A DNA stretch of 64,000 bases from Candidatus Binatia bacterium (GTDB taxonomy: Bacteria > Desulfobacterota > Binatia > UBA12015). A model generated the notes under the pieces. The model was not told the origin of the DNA, made no database searches, and worked only from the letters and a program-made list of their open reading frames with translations. The stretch lies in the NCBI GenBank assembly GCA_036563615.1, contig DATCMB010000019.1, positions 147,071 to 211,070 on the forward strand. Direction: 5' to 3'. The stretch's first letter is position 1; each line of letters begins with the position of its first letter. Of this stretch, positions 1 to 8,820 are shown piece after piece. The translations under genes and the position numbers were made by a program.

Positions 1-187
1 AGAGCCCTTCCACCGTCGTGGTGCAGTTTGCGGCGACGGTGGCCGGGTCGACCTGGCCGTTCACCGTATCGCCGGGGAAACCCTGTGTCGGGTCGATGGT
101 GAATCCGAGCTGCGCGCTTGCCGGTTGCGCCGAGGTCAACGTCGCGAGGGCGACGATCGCGACAAGTCTGCCGAAGCTGATGCGCAT
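1..187 (-). CDS. Secreted protein of unknown function, N-terminal fragment (paralogue of the gene at 1474-2685)
   Basis: The gene is cut by the left edge; 62 codons are visible from an ATG at 187. The product begins MRISFGRLVAIVALATL, a Sec signal peptide ending near ASA-Q, so it is probably exported. The mature start closely matches the complete paralogue at 1474-2685: both carry a TIDPTQGFPGD stretch and an AANCTTTV stretch, with only scattered changes. A GAGGAG ribosome site lies about 8 nt before the ATG, which supports the start. The function is unknown. The two genes probably arose by duplication, because both also have a similar promoter-like element upstream. Confidence 0.75.
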   Translation of the reverse strand, partial: MRISFGRLVAIVALATLTSAQPASAQLGFTIDPTQGFPGDTVNGQVDPATVAANCTTTVEGL

Positions 188-675
188 GACCTGACTCCTC
201 GTGCTCGAGTTTCGGTGGCGGGACGGGATCGTCGGAACCTCCCGCGACCGCGGTTGATGATTCCGGAGCTTGGCTCCGGGGAACCGGAAGGATCGAGCAG
301 CAGCGTCGTCGGCGAGTCCGGGTCGGCGCGCGCCGGCGGTCGCCACCCCCGCCGGCGTCGGGTGCAGGGCTCGGCTCGCAGCGCTGGCGACAGCGGCGTC
401 GTCGTCGCGACCTCGAAGCGAGCCTGCGAGCAGATACGGTGGCGCATTTCACATACTTGAGCGTTTGTGGTTCGCCTCATACAAGGTCGCTAATGGCAGA
501 TGCAAGGGCCTTTCATGCGGCGACCGCGATGGCTGTCGCGAGCGCGCGGGCGTCGAACGAAGGGCGTGGAAGCACGGGCGGCGAGGCGCTAGAGGGACGC
601 GCGGCGGGCGGCGGAGGTGCGGCCGTTGGGTGAGCAGATGAGCCGGTCGGGCGAGACCCGGCGCGGGGAAGGCGC
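188..675. other. Gene-free interval between the secreted-protein fragment and the TetR gene
   Basis: I see no convincing gene here; open frames on both strands have no recognisable protein features. It holds the putative promoter at 476-505, which reads leftward and implies a leader of roughly 280 nt for the gene at 1-187. Inside that leader is a perfect 7-bp hairpin (stems 263-269 and 273-279, loop TTG) without a U tract. The leader could hold a regulatory RNA or a missed small gene. Confidence 0.4.
476..505 (-). promoter_or_regulatory. Putative sigma70-like promoter for the gene at 1-187
   Basis: Read on the minus strand, TTGCAT (500-505) is followed after exactly 18 nt by TATGAG (476-481). 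The paralogous gene at 1474-2685 has TTGCCT, 18 nt, TATGAG, and both share the sequence CTTGTATGAGG around the -10 element. Conservation between otherwise different upstream regions suggests a functional promoter. This assignment is inferred from sequence alone. Confidence 0.45.
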
Positions 676-1377
676 TTGAGCGCGCCCCGACGCACGTCCG
701 GGGCGGGCGGTCGCTCGTCGCGCACCTCCGCTGCGGATCGCGCGGCCCACTACGCCGAGATGCGCGAGCGTCGGCGCCGCGAGCGCGCCGAGGCCAAGCG
801 TCAGACGCGGCAGGCGCTGCTCGAGGCGGGGCTCGAGGAGATCATCGAGCACGGCCTCGACGCGAGCCTCGACGCGATCTGCGCCCGCGCCGGCTACACG
901 CGCGGCGCGTTCTACGTGCACTTCAAGAGCCGCGAGGACCTGCTCGTCGGCATCACCGAGTGGGTGCTGGGCGGCATCGTCGAGACGCTGCTCGCGCAGG
1001 AGTCGCACGAGGATCTGGCGACGACGGTCGAGCGCTTCCTGAACGGTCTCGAATCGGGCACCTGGCCGCTGATGCCGCGCATCCGCATCGCGACGATCCG
1101 GCTGATGGACGCGATCAACCGCTGGCCCGTGCTGCGCCAGAGCTTCGACGCGCTGATCGTGCGGGCGATGGACCGCTTGACGAAGACGGTGAGCGAAGGT
1201 CAGCAGCGCTCGCTGATCCGGCGCGACCTCGACCCCGTGCGGCTCGGGCAGCTGCTCACGACCCTCGCGATGGGCACGATCATGCTGCACAACGTCGGCG
1301 TGCCGCTCGACCTCGATCCGCGGCGCTCGGTGCTGCTGCAGATGCTCGCCGAGCCCAAGCCCGACGCGTCGCGCTGA
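676..1377 (+). CDS. TetR/AcrR-family transcriptional regulator
   Basis: This is a one-component repressor with an N-terminal TetR-type helix-turn-helix and a C-terminal ligand/dimer domain. The HTH is visible around residues 70-90 as DAICARAGYTRGAFYVHFKS followed by REDLL, the usual TetR pattern. The protein is 233 aa from a TTG start at 676, which has a GGGGAAGG ribosome site just upstream; an internal ATG at 760 would give about 205 aa, closer to the family norm, so the start is uncertain. The gene stands alone and ends at a strong bidirectional terminator shared with the convergent secreted-protein gene. Its target and inducer cannot be read from the sequence; autoregulation is likely. Confidence 0.85.
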   Translation: MSAPRRTSGAGGRSSRTSAADRAAHYAEMRERRRRERAEAKRQTRQALLEAGLEEIIEHGLDASLDAICARAGYTRGAFYVHFKSREDLLVGITEWVLGGIVETLLAQESHEDLATTVERFLNGLESGTWPLMPRIRIATIRLMDAINRWPVLRQSFDALIVRAMDRLTKTVSEGQQRSLIRRDLDPVRLGQLLTTLAMGTIMLHNVGVPLDLDPRRSVLLQMLAEPKPDASR

Positions 1378-1395
1378 TCGTCGCGCGACGGAAAG

Positions 1396-1435
1396 AAAAG
1401 AAGCCCGCCGGCTTCGCCGCCGGCGGGCTTCTTTT
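1396..1435. terminator. Bidirectional intrinsic terminator
   Basis: A perfect 17-bp stem (1396-1412 with 1419-1435) closes a TTCGCC loop. Because the stem begins AAAAG and ends CTTTT, it supplies a short U tract in either direction. It sits between the convergent TetR gene (ending 1377) and the secreted-protein gene (ending 1474) and probably serves both. Confidence 0.9.
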
Positions 1436-1473
1436 GTGCTTGTCCTACGAAGGGGGCGTCGTGGGCGACGCGC

Positions 1474-2685
1474 TCACCCCTTGCAGGTCAGCTTCGCGTT
1501 GTTCGTGCGGCAGCTCGCAGCGGATCCCGCGCGCGGGATGCCGTTGTCGAGCTCGAGCGTGACCGGTCCCTCCTGCGGGGCGCTGACGTCGAGCCCGAAC
1601 AGCTTGATGTCGAACTTGTACTGCCCAGGGTTCTTCTTCACGGGCATGAAGCGCACGCGGTACGTCTTGGCGCCGTTCTGGCAAATGACGGCCCCGTTCT
1701 TCTTGAGCGTGCAGCTCGCCCCGGTGACGTCGACGGCGACGTCGAGATCGAGGCCGTCGGTGACCCGGATCGTGAAGTCGGTCGGCTCGATCTTGTCGTC
1801 GGGCCCGAGCTGCCCGGTCTGCAGCGTGCCGTTGACGTGGACGCGGCCCGGCTTGGTGCGCGTCCGCCAGACGTTGGCCGTGCGGATGTTGATCGGGCCC
1901 GGCGCCAGGATCTCGTAGGGCTGCACGCCGAGCGCCTGGGGAATCATCAGCGGCTGCACCAGGTTCGGTCCGACGGCGAGAACGAACTCGGCGAGCAGAT
2001 CCAAGCCGGTCGCCGTGGTGTCGAGGTACTCCTGGGCGAACTCCGTGAACTCCGGCGAGACCGGACCGGCTGGTCCGAACACCGCCCCGATGCTCTGCAG
2101 GTACTGACCGCCCTGGATGACTCCCTGCTCGAGGTAGTCGAGGTCGAAGCTCGGCGTGATGCAGAGCGCGACGACCGAGTACGGACCGGCCGGCTCGTCG
2201 GGCACCGTGAGCGAGCCGCTACCGGTCTCCGCATCGAAAAGGGTGATCGCGCCGATCTGCTGCGACAGAACGGCATCGGCAAACGTCAGGACGAACGTGT
2301 GTGGAAGCTCCGTGACCGTGGCGTTGAGCAAGTTCTGCGCGACGGCTCCGACGTAGAGCATCGTGAAGAGGTACGAGAGCTGCCCGTAGCTCTCGTAGAC
2401 GATGTCGTCCGGATCGGGGAAGAAGCGCTGCGCTAGCTCGCCTTCGAGGCTTCCGTCGGCGAACGGTCCGGCGAACAGGTCCGTGAAGGTGGCGGAGAGG
2501 CCGGGCACCGTCGTGGTGCAGTTTGCCGCCACGGTGCCCGGATCGACCTGGGCGTTCACCGAATCGCCCGGAAAACCTTGCGTCGGGTCGATGGTGACGT
2601 CGAGCTGCGCGCTCGCCGGTCGTGCCGCGAGGGCGAGTGTCGCGAGGGCGACGATCGTGGCGAGCGAGCGGACGGTGAAGCGCAT
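1474..2685 (-). CDS. Secreted protein of unknown function
   Basis: I do not recognise a family. The 403-aa product starts MRFTVRSLATIVALATLALA, a clear signal peptide ending near ASA-Q, and has no later membrane segment, so it is probably periplasmic or extracellular. The mature part begins with TIDPTQGFPGD and a Cys-containing AANCTTTV stretch. The last ~110 residues look like a separate beta-rich module with paired cysteines (GASCTLKKNGAVICQNG, and a final SCRTNNAKLTC). An AAGGAGG ribosome site precedes the ATG. A paralogue lies at 1-187, and the same promoter-like element lies upstream of both. Confidence 0.85.
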   Translation of the reverse strand: MRFTVRSLATIVALATLALAARPASAQLDVTIDPTQGFPGDSVNAQVDPGTVAANCTTTVPGLSATFTDLFAGPFADGSLEGELAQRFFPDPDDIVYESYGQLSYLFTMLYVGAVAQNLLNATVTELPHTFVLTFADAVLSQQIGAITLFDAETGSGSLTVPDEPAGPYSVVALCITPSFDLDYLEQGVIQGGQYLQSIGAVFGPAGPVSPEFTEFAQEYLDTTATGLDLLAEFVLAVGPNLVQPLMIPQALGVQPYEILAPGPINIRTANVWRTRTKPGRVHVNGTLQTGQLGPDDKIEPTDFTIRVTDGLDLDVAVDVTGASCTLKKNGAVICQNGAKTYRVRFMPVKKNPGQYKFDIKLFGLDVSAPQEGPVTLELDNGIPRAGSAASCRTNNAKLTCKG

Positions 2686-2733
2686 GAGAGACCTCCTTGC
2701 TCCGAGTTAGGTGACGAACCGAGCTGGCAAGCC

Positions 2734-2763
2734 CTCATACAAGCGCGCTCATGACATAGGCAA
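2734..2763 (-). promoter_or_regulatory. Putative sigma70-like promoter for the gene at 1474-2685
   Basis: On the minus strand, TTGCCT (2758-2763) is followed after 18 nt by TATGAG (2734-2739). This would start transcription about 40 nt before the ATG at 2685. The element, including CTTGTATGAGG, recurs upstream of the paralogous gene at 1-187. Confidence 0.5.
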
Positions 2764-2877
2764 GCACATTTTTTTAGCGTACGTCTTTTTCCGACCCGAC
2801 GCCGTCCGGAGAGTGCGGATGGGGCACCGAAGGGCCGGCCGCCGGGTGCTCGAGCGGCGGCGCGGAGCACGGCGCGC

Positions 2878-5800
2878 TCAGCTGCCGCGCGTCGCCTCGG
2901 AGTAGATCTTCGGCAGCTGGCGCGGCAGCTCCGAGATGTCCTCGATCACGAGGTAGCGCTTCTCGTCGATCATCTCGCGCAGGTAGTCGTGCCCGGCGCG
3001 GTCGACGGTGATGCAAAATGGGGCGATGCCGGCGCGCTGCGCCTCGCGCAGCGCCATCATCGTGTCGCGCAGCCCGTAGACGTTCGAGCGCCGGTCCTCG
3101 CCGTAGTCGAAGTCCTGCGGGAAGCCGTCGGAGAGCAGGATCAGGTGCTTCGCGCGCGAGGCGACCTGACGCAGCTTGCTGATCGACTGACGCAGCGCGG
3201 CGCCCATGCGCGTCGAGCGCTGCGGCTCGATCGCGCCGATGCGTCCGCGCACCGCGTGGTTCAGCGGCTCGTCGAACGACTTGACGTCGTAGAACTCGAC
3301 GCGATCGCGCCCGTGCCCGGAGAAGCCGTAGATCGCGTACAGATCGCCGATCTCCTCGAGCGCCTGCGACATGATGACGAGCGCTTCCTTCTGGATGTCG
3401 ATGATGCGCCGCGGGCGGCGCTTCCGCTGGGGAAGGCCCGTGTGCGCGGCGTCCTCGGGCAGCGGCTCGTCGGGCTCGGTGTCCTCGTCGGTCGACGCCG
3501 ACATATCAAGCAAAAACAACGTGGCGACGTCGCGCTCCTCGCGCTGGCGCGCGATGTAGAGCTTCGGCGAAGGCGTCGTGCCCGCGCGCAGGTCGCTGCG
3601 CGCGTCGACCACGGCGGCGAGGTCGAAGTCCTCGCCGTCGAGCAGGCCGTGGATCGTGCGGTAGCCTTCCGGCTTGACGCGCAGGAACTGCCGACGCACC
3701 TCGGGCAGCATGTCCGCGTAGCGCGCGAGCGTGCCGGTGAAGAACTCGCCGTTGTCGCCCTCGAGCGCGATCTCGTGCACACGGCACCACTGCGCGCGGT
3801 AGTCGGAGATCAGGTAGTCCCACTCGTCGTGCAGGTAGACGCCGCGCGCCTCGCGACCGTGGCGCGTGAGCGCCAGCACCTGGTCGGGCTGCGTCGACGC
3901 TCCGCGGCGCTGGTCGGTCTCGACCTCGTGGCCGCCGCCGGTCAAGCCGGCGACGAACAACCCGGTCGGATCGATCGGACCGTCGGCGCGCAGCACCTTG
4001 AGGTGCGGGTTCTGCTCGAGGAAGGCGCGCAGCATGTCCGGATCGAGCGGACCCGCGGGCGCGGTCTCGTCGACGCGCTCGCCGTCCGCGTTGGTCTTGT
4101 CGACCAGGCGCACCGGGTCGCGCTCGCCGTCGCCGATCGCGCCGGGACGCTCCTCCGCCTCCTCGAGCAGGTAGGACATCAGCGGGTCCTCCTCGAGGAA
4201 GGGCTCGATGCCGTAGACGGTCACCAGGTCGCCCTCGGCGAGGCGCTCGCACAGAGCGGCCGTGACGTTCGCCGTGTCGTACACCGTCGCGGTCTCCGCC
4301 CAGGCCGCGGCGACGAAGCTCGCGAGCGGCTCGCGCCACTCGTCGCGCCAGACGATGCGCGCGGGGTCGCCGCCGAGCGCGAGGAACAGGATCGCCTGCG
4401 CGGCGCCGTACGGCTCCTGCGGCTGGTCGTGCGGGAAGACGTTCACGCGCAGGTCGCGCAGGTCGGCGGCGAGGCCGGGGAAGCGTCGCGCGAGCCGCGG
4501 CATCAAGCGCACGGCCTCGATGTGCACGAACATGCCAGCCGCGACCTCGGGCGCGACGAAGCGGGCGAACAGCTCGGGCAGCCCGCCCTCGTCTTCCGTG
4601 CCGAGCCACGTACCGAGCGAGAACTCGCGCGTGCCCTCGCTGTTCCACAAGATCGCGAGCGTCGCCTGCAGCTTGAGCAGCGTGAAGTTCTCCTCCCAGC
4701 TCGGGAAGACGTCGGTGCGCTGCGGCAGCAGGATGATCGCCGGATCGGTCGAGATCGGCGGGAACAGCCCGCGCGCGTCGACGCCCTCGATCGCCGGACG
4801 CCCCGGCGCGATGAGCTGCAGGTAGCCGCGCAGCGTCGTCTCGACGTGCTCGAGCAGCACCGCGACGTCGTGCTGCCGCAGGAACGCGAGCGCGCCGCGC
4901 GACTCGAGCCCGAAGAACGCGCGCGCCGCCGACGGATGCTCGGCCTCGAGCGCGATGCCCTTGGCGACGAACGCTTCGAGGTGCTCGCCGAAGCCGACCG
5001 CTTCGCCGACGCGCAGCACGGTGCGGAGAAAGCGCGGTAGCGCGCTCGGCACGCGCCGCGCGACCGCCGCCGCGAGGTCGAGGACGAGCGCACGCGCCGC
5101 AGCCGGGATGCGCCGCACGACCGGGCCCGCGACCTCGAGGGCATCGGTCAGCTCGTCGCCATGCGCAGCGAGCAGGCTCAGCACGTGCACGACCTGCATG
5201 CGCTCGCCCGCCGGGATGCGCGCGACGGCGTTCGCGACCTCCGGGAAGAGCGCGAGCGCCTTCTCGCGCGGCGCGACGCGACCGGCGAGGGCGAGCGCGG
5301 CGGCGAGCTCTTCGTCCGTGAGCTCGGGGTGATCCGGCAGCCGGCTCGCGACGTCGAGCGCGCGGCGCGAGCCGAAGGCGATGCGCTCGACCGCTCCCGA
5401 CCAGGCGTCAATCACAGATCCGCCGCGCGTCGCGAGCGCCTGACCCGAAGCCGCGGCGAAGCGCTGCACGATCGGGTCGCCTCCGTGTCTGCGCGCGAGC
5501 ACCGTGATCGCGCGCGCCGCGGTCGCGAGGTCGGCGGCGAGCGGACGCCGTGCTTCGGCGAGCACGGGCAGAGCGGCCGCACCGAATACCGAGGCCGCGC
5601 GCACCGAGTGCTCGGCGATCGCTTCCACCGCGGCGCACCACGCTTCGAGCTGCTCGGCGCCGATCGCGCGCAGCTGCTCCGCGTCGAGCGCGATCAGCGC
5701 CTGGCTCGCCTCGCGTCCGGCCCCCTCGCGCTCGATCACGCGACGCAGGCTGGTCGCGTAGAGCTGCAGGAGCGGCGCGGGCACGTCGGCGCGAAGCCGC

Positions 5801-5898
5801 GCCGCCGTCTCGCGAAGACGGCCGGCGAAGCCCGGGCTGACGGTCTCGATGTCGGCCGCCAGCGTCGCGAGGGCGTCGCTCGGAGGGGTGTCGCGCAT
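2878..5898 (-). CDS. NorD/CbbO-type von Willebrand factor A protein
   Basis: This is the large partner of a MoxR-type AAA+ ATPase. NorD/CbbO proteins bind CbbQ/NorQ and remodel or load metal into target enzymes such as nitric oxide reductase or Rubisco. The 1006-aa product is mostly helical, with a C-terminal VWA domain from about residue 785. The MIDAS metal site is visible as DMSAS (D798, S800, S802), a Thr in RSTRMG, and an Asp in LLSDGF. The predicted partner ATPase is encoded about 4 kb away at 9614-10447 on the same strand, so the usual adjacency is broken. No norCB or Rubisco genes are in the window, so the client is unknown. Confidence 0.85.
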   Translation of the reverse strand: MRDTPPSDALATLAADIETVSPGFAGRLRETAARLRADVPAPLLQLYATSLRRVIEREGAGREASQALIALDAEQLRAIGAEQLEAWCAAVEAIAEHSVRAASVFGAAALPVLAEARRPLAADLATAARAITVLARRHGGDPIVQRFAAASGQALATRGGSVIDAWSGAVERIAFGSRRALDVASRLPDHPELTDEELAAALALAGRVAPREKALALFPEVANAVARIPAGERMQVVHVLSLLAAHGDELTDALEVAGPVVRRIPAAARALVLDLAAAVARRVPSALPRFLRTVLRVGEAVGFGEHLEAFVAKGIALEAEHPSAARAFFGLESRGALAFLRQHDVAVLLEHVETTLRGYLQLIAPGRPAIEGVDARGLFPPISTDPAIILLPQRTDVFPSWEENFTLLKLQATLAILWNSEGTREFSLGTWLGTEDEGGLPELFARFVAPEVAAGMFVHIEAVRLMPRLARRFPGLAADLRDLRVNVFPHDQPQEPYGAAQAILFLALGGDPARIVWRDEWREPLASFVAAAWAETATVYDTANVTAALCERLAEGDLVTVYGIEPFLEEDPLMSYLLEEAEERPGAIGDGERDPVRLVDKTNADGERVDETAPAGPLDPDMLRAFLEQNPHLKVLRADGPIDPTGLFVAGLTGGGHEVETDQRRGASTQPDQVLALTRHGREARGVYLHDEWDYLISDYRAQWCRVHEIALEGDNGEFFTGTLARYADMLPEVRRQFLRVKPEGYRTIHGLLDGEDFDLAAVVDARSDLRAGTTPSPKLYIARQREERDVATLFLLDMSASTDEDTEPDEPLPEDAAHTGLPQRKRRPRRIIDIQKEALVIMSQALEEIGDLYAIYGFSGHGRDRVEFYDVKSFDEPLNHAVRGRIGAIEPQRSTRMGAALRQSISKLRQVASRAKHLILLSDGFPQDFDYGEDRRSNVYGLRDTMMALREAQRAGIAPFCITVDRAGHDYLREMIDEKRYLVIEDISELPRQLPKIYSEATRGS

Positions 5899-6025
5899 TG
5901 CGGGGAAGCAGGAAGTCTAGGGGCTGCGCGCGGTTGCCTCAACGTGCGCGCGAGCTCGGTCGGACGTCGCGCGCGTGTGTCGTCCGAGCCAGGCGTCCGT
6001 GCGCGCGTGCGTTCGGAGCGCACGC

Positions 6026-7922
6026 CTACGGTGCGGCTTCGGGCGCGTCGTCCGACGTCGTCGCCTGCGGGCCGGGCCGCAGCGGCGGCAGGCTCTCGCG
6101 GCGCGCGCGGATCAGGCTGCCGCGCGTCTCGCCGAGGTAGCGCTCGAGCAGCGCCGCGAACGCCGGCTCGGGATCGTCCCCGGCCGCGGCTGCCGCGGCG
6201 ATCGCCCGCATGTCCTCGCGCATGCGCGCGTGCGTCGCCGCGGTGCGGAAGTCGAGCGTCGCCTCGTCGCCGACGAGCGCGCACATCCAGCCGACGGCGC
6301 GCGCGCCGGTGCGGCAGACCCGTGCGCGCTCCGGATCCTCGGCCTCGAGCGCGCTGCAGTAGGCGAGCAGCGCCACGTGGATGCGCGCGACGCGCGTGCG
6401 GCACTCGCCGCGCACCGCGCGCTGGCGCGCGAGCGCGTCCGGCTCGAGCGCGAGCCGCCCGACGTCGCCCAGCGTGTTGTGCTCGCAGCGATCGGCGATC
6501 CAGGCGCCTTCGCGCGCGAGGGTCGAGGTGAGCTCGCGGCGCGCGTCGTCGATGGTCGGACGCGCGCCGAAGGTGAGCACCGCCGACCACGCGCCGCCGC
6601 CGTGCACGGCGAGCCAGCCGCGACGCTCGAGGGCCCGCAGGTGCGCGTCGTCGGGCGGCAGGGCGAGCACGTAGACCTTGTCCGCGACCGCGATCTCGTC
6701 CGCCGGGTCGGGACGCGGCTGCACCTCGACCCAGTGCCCGCGCTCGCCCGCGAGGTCGCGGAAGGCGGCGAGCGCGCTCACGACGTAGACCGCGTAGCCG
6801 TGCACGAGGCGCCCGCGATCGACGTCGTCGGGCAGCGCCGCGGCGTCGGCGCGCATCTCCTGCCAGTCGAGCATGCGCGGTAGCGCGCGAGCAGCCAGAG
6901 CAGCTCCGCGCCGAGCGCCGGCGGACCGAGCGGGAAGAGCGTCGCGAGCACGGCCAGCGTCGCGGTGACCACGGCGCGCAGGCGCGGCCGTGACCAGCGC
7001 TCCATCCAGCGCGCGAGTGCGACGCCGCCGAGCGCCGCGCCGGCGAGCGACGACTGCAGCACGAAGCGGCTCGCGTCCTGCACGAGCCAGGCGAGCGGCG
7101 CCAGAGCCCAGGCGACGAGGAACGCGCGCTCGCGCGGCGCGCGCAGCGCCCAGACGAGCCCGACGAGCCACAGCAGGTCGACCAGCGGATCGATCATCCA
7201 CGCGCTGTCGCCCTTGCGTCCGACGTACCAGGGCAGGCCGCGCAGGAAGTGGATCCAGTACGGCGCCGTCAGCACCGTGACCGGGATCCCGACCCGCACG
7301 AGGTCGCGCCCGCGCCGCGTGAGCAGCGCCGCGAGCGCGACGCCGAGCGGCGCGGTGAGAAAGCCGCCGAGGTGCGTGTAGCAGGCGAGCGTCGTGAGCA
7401 GCGCGGCGATCGTCAGCCGGCCGCGCAAGAACCCGTCGATCGCCCACGGCGTCAAGACGAACAACCGCCGGACGGCAGGTTGACCGAGTAGGAGCCCGAG
7501 GCAAAGGCGGCGCCGGTGAACGCCGCGACCGCGAGCAGCGCCGCGCGGTCTCCGTCCTCGCGACGCGTGAAGTGGAGCAGCGTCAGCACCGCGGCGAGCC
7601 AGCCGGCGAGCGCGATCAGCGCGTTCGCCAGCACGTACGCGTCGCCGTCGCCGCCGAGCATGCGTCCGACGAGCGCGATCGCGACGTGCACCGCGGGTCC
7701 CTGCAGGTTCGGACGGTGCGCGGGCGCGTAGTGGATGTCGTCCCAGAAGTAGGCGCCGTGCTCCGCGTACTGGCGCGCGAGCGCGACGTGGTACGCGGAG
7801 TCGACGCTCACGCGGTAGTCGCCGAGCGCCGCTGCGAGCAGCGCGCCGTGCAGGGCGACGAGCGCCCAGGTGGCGACGCGTAGCGCGCGGCCCGCGACGC
7901 GGCGCTCGAGGTAGCGCGTCAC
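6026..7922 (-). pseudogene. Frameshifted GT39-like polytopic membrane protein
   Basis: Three consecutive minus-strand reading frames together encode one plausible protein. The first (from a GTG at 7922) begins with a membrane segment and an extracytoplasmic loop with VDSAYHVALARQYAEHGAYF, typical of dolichyl-phosphate-mannose-type (GT39/PMT) glycosyltransferases. It runs out of frame near 7465-7475, where a second frame continues with LFVLTPWAIDG and more membrane helices. That frame fails near 6873-6882, where a third continues with a soluble domain of about 280 residues. Both breaks look like loss of one base. Either the gene is decayed or the assembly has two single-base errors. Alternatively the last part is a separate gene starting near 6875. 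Confidence 0.6.
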
Positions 7923-8172
7923 GCGCCCGGCGGCTCGTCGAAGCGGCCTCGAGGGCGCGTCCGCGGCATGGAGCCGGTCTAGGACCGAAGGATTCCTTCA
8001 GTCAATGGGGCGTCGGGCGGCGCCTTTGCGCGGCGTGTCGCAGAGCGTGCGTGCCGCCTCGCTCGCGAGGAGGCGTCCGATCGCGCGCCGCGTGCGACGT
8101 TTCGTACACGTGATCCCACGGCGCGGCGCGTGCGCTTTGCCGCAGCCCGACCCGGACGCGAGGATTTCGCGC

Positions 8173-8706
8173 ATGGGTCTTGGACTGCTGGTGCTGGGGC
8201 TCGCGATCGGTGTCGTGAGCGGGATGGTCGGAGTCGGTGGCGGGGTGTTCCTCGTGCCGGCGCTTCACTACGTGTTCAAGTTCTCGCAACACGAGGCGCA
8301 GGGGACCTCGATCGCGGTGCTGGTGCCGCCGATCGGGATCTTCGCCGCGCTCGAGTACTGGCGGCACGGCTTCGTGCGCTTGCCGGTCGTCGCCTGGATC
8401 GCGGTGGGCTTCGCGTGCGGGGCGTTTCTCGGCGCGATGCTCGCCGGCCGCCTCGACGACAGCGTTCTGCGTCAGACCTTCGGTCTCTTCATGCTGTTCA
8501 TCGCCCTGCAGATGGTCTTCAAGGACGACGAGCCGCACCTCCGCTCGGTGCTGCCGACGGCGGTCGCGACCGGCGCCATCGGTCTGCTGGCGTGGAGCCA
8601 GCGGCGCTTCGGTTGGGGGAGCCGCGCCCGGCGGCGTCTGGTGCGCTGGGTGCGGCGTCGCAGGCCGCCGCACGAGCTGGCGAGCGACGTCGAGTACCAC
8701 ATCTGA
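8173..8706 (+). CDS. TauE/SafE-family sulfite/sulfonate exporter-like membrane protein
   Basis: The product is a 177-aa membrane protein with the family's N-terminal signature GVVSGMVGVGGGVFLVPAL and later helices around residues 45-65, 70-90 and 93-115. TauE/SafE proteins move sulfonates, sulfite or related anions across the inner membrane. The protein is shorter than the usual ~250 aa and ends in an Arg-rich tail, so it resembles a half-length unit that may dimerise. The ATG at 8173 was chosen because GAGGA lies 9 nt before it; the frame stays open upstream without family similarity. It stands alone between minus-strand genes, so no substrate can be inferred from context. Confidence 0.75.
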   Translation: MGLGLLVLGLAIGVVSGMVGVGGGVFLVPALHYVFKFSQHEAQGTSIAVLVPPIGIFAALEYWRHGFVRLPVVAWIAVGFACGAFLGAMLAGRLDDSVLRQTFGLFMLFIALQMVFKDDEPHLRSVLPTAVATGAIGLLAWSQRRFGWGSRARRRLVRWVRRRRPPHELASDVEYHI

Positions 8707-8730
8707 CGTCGGCGCGGCCTCGAGCGTCGG

Positions 8731-8780
8731 CGTCAAGCACCGACGTCAAGCGCGCCGACGTCAAGCACCGACGTCGAGCG
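8731..8780. repeat. Imperfect 28-bp direct repeat between two convergent genes
   Basis: The stretch starting CGTCAAGCACCGACGTC occurs at 8731 and again at 8759, a 28-bp period, with degenerate extensions on both sides. It lies in the 114-bp gap between the TauE/SafE gene and the SDR gene. It has no hairpin with a U tract; the role is unknown. Confidence 0.6.
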
Positions 8781-8820
8781 TCGAGCGGCGAGCGCGACGA
8801 GGCCGCCGTCGACGAGCGCG

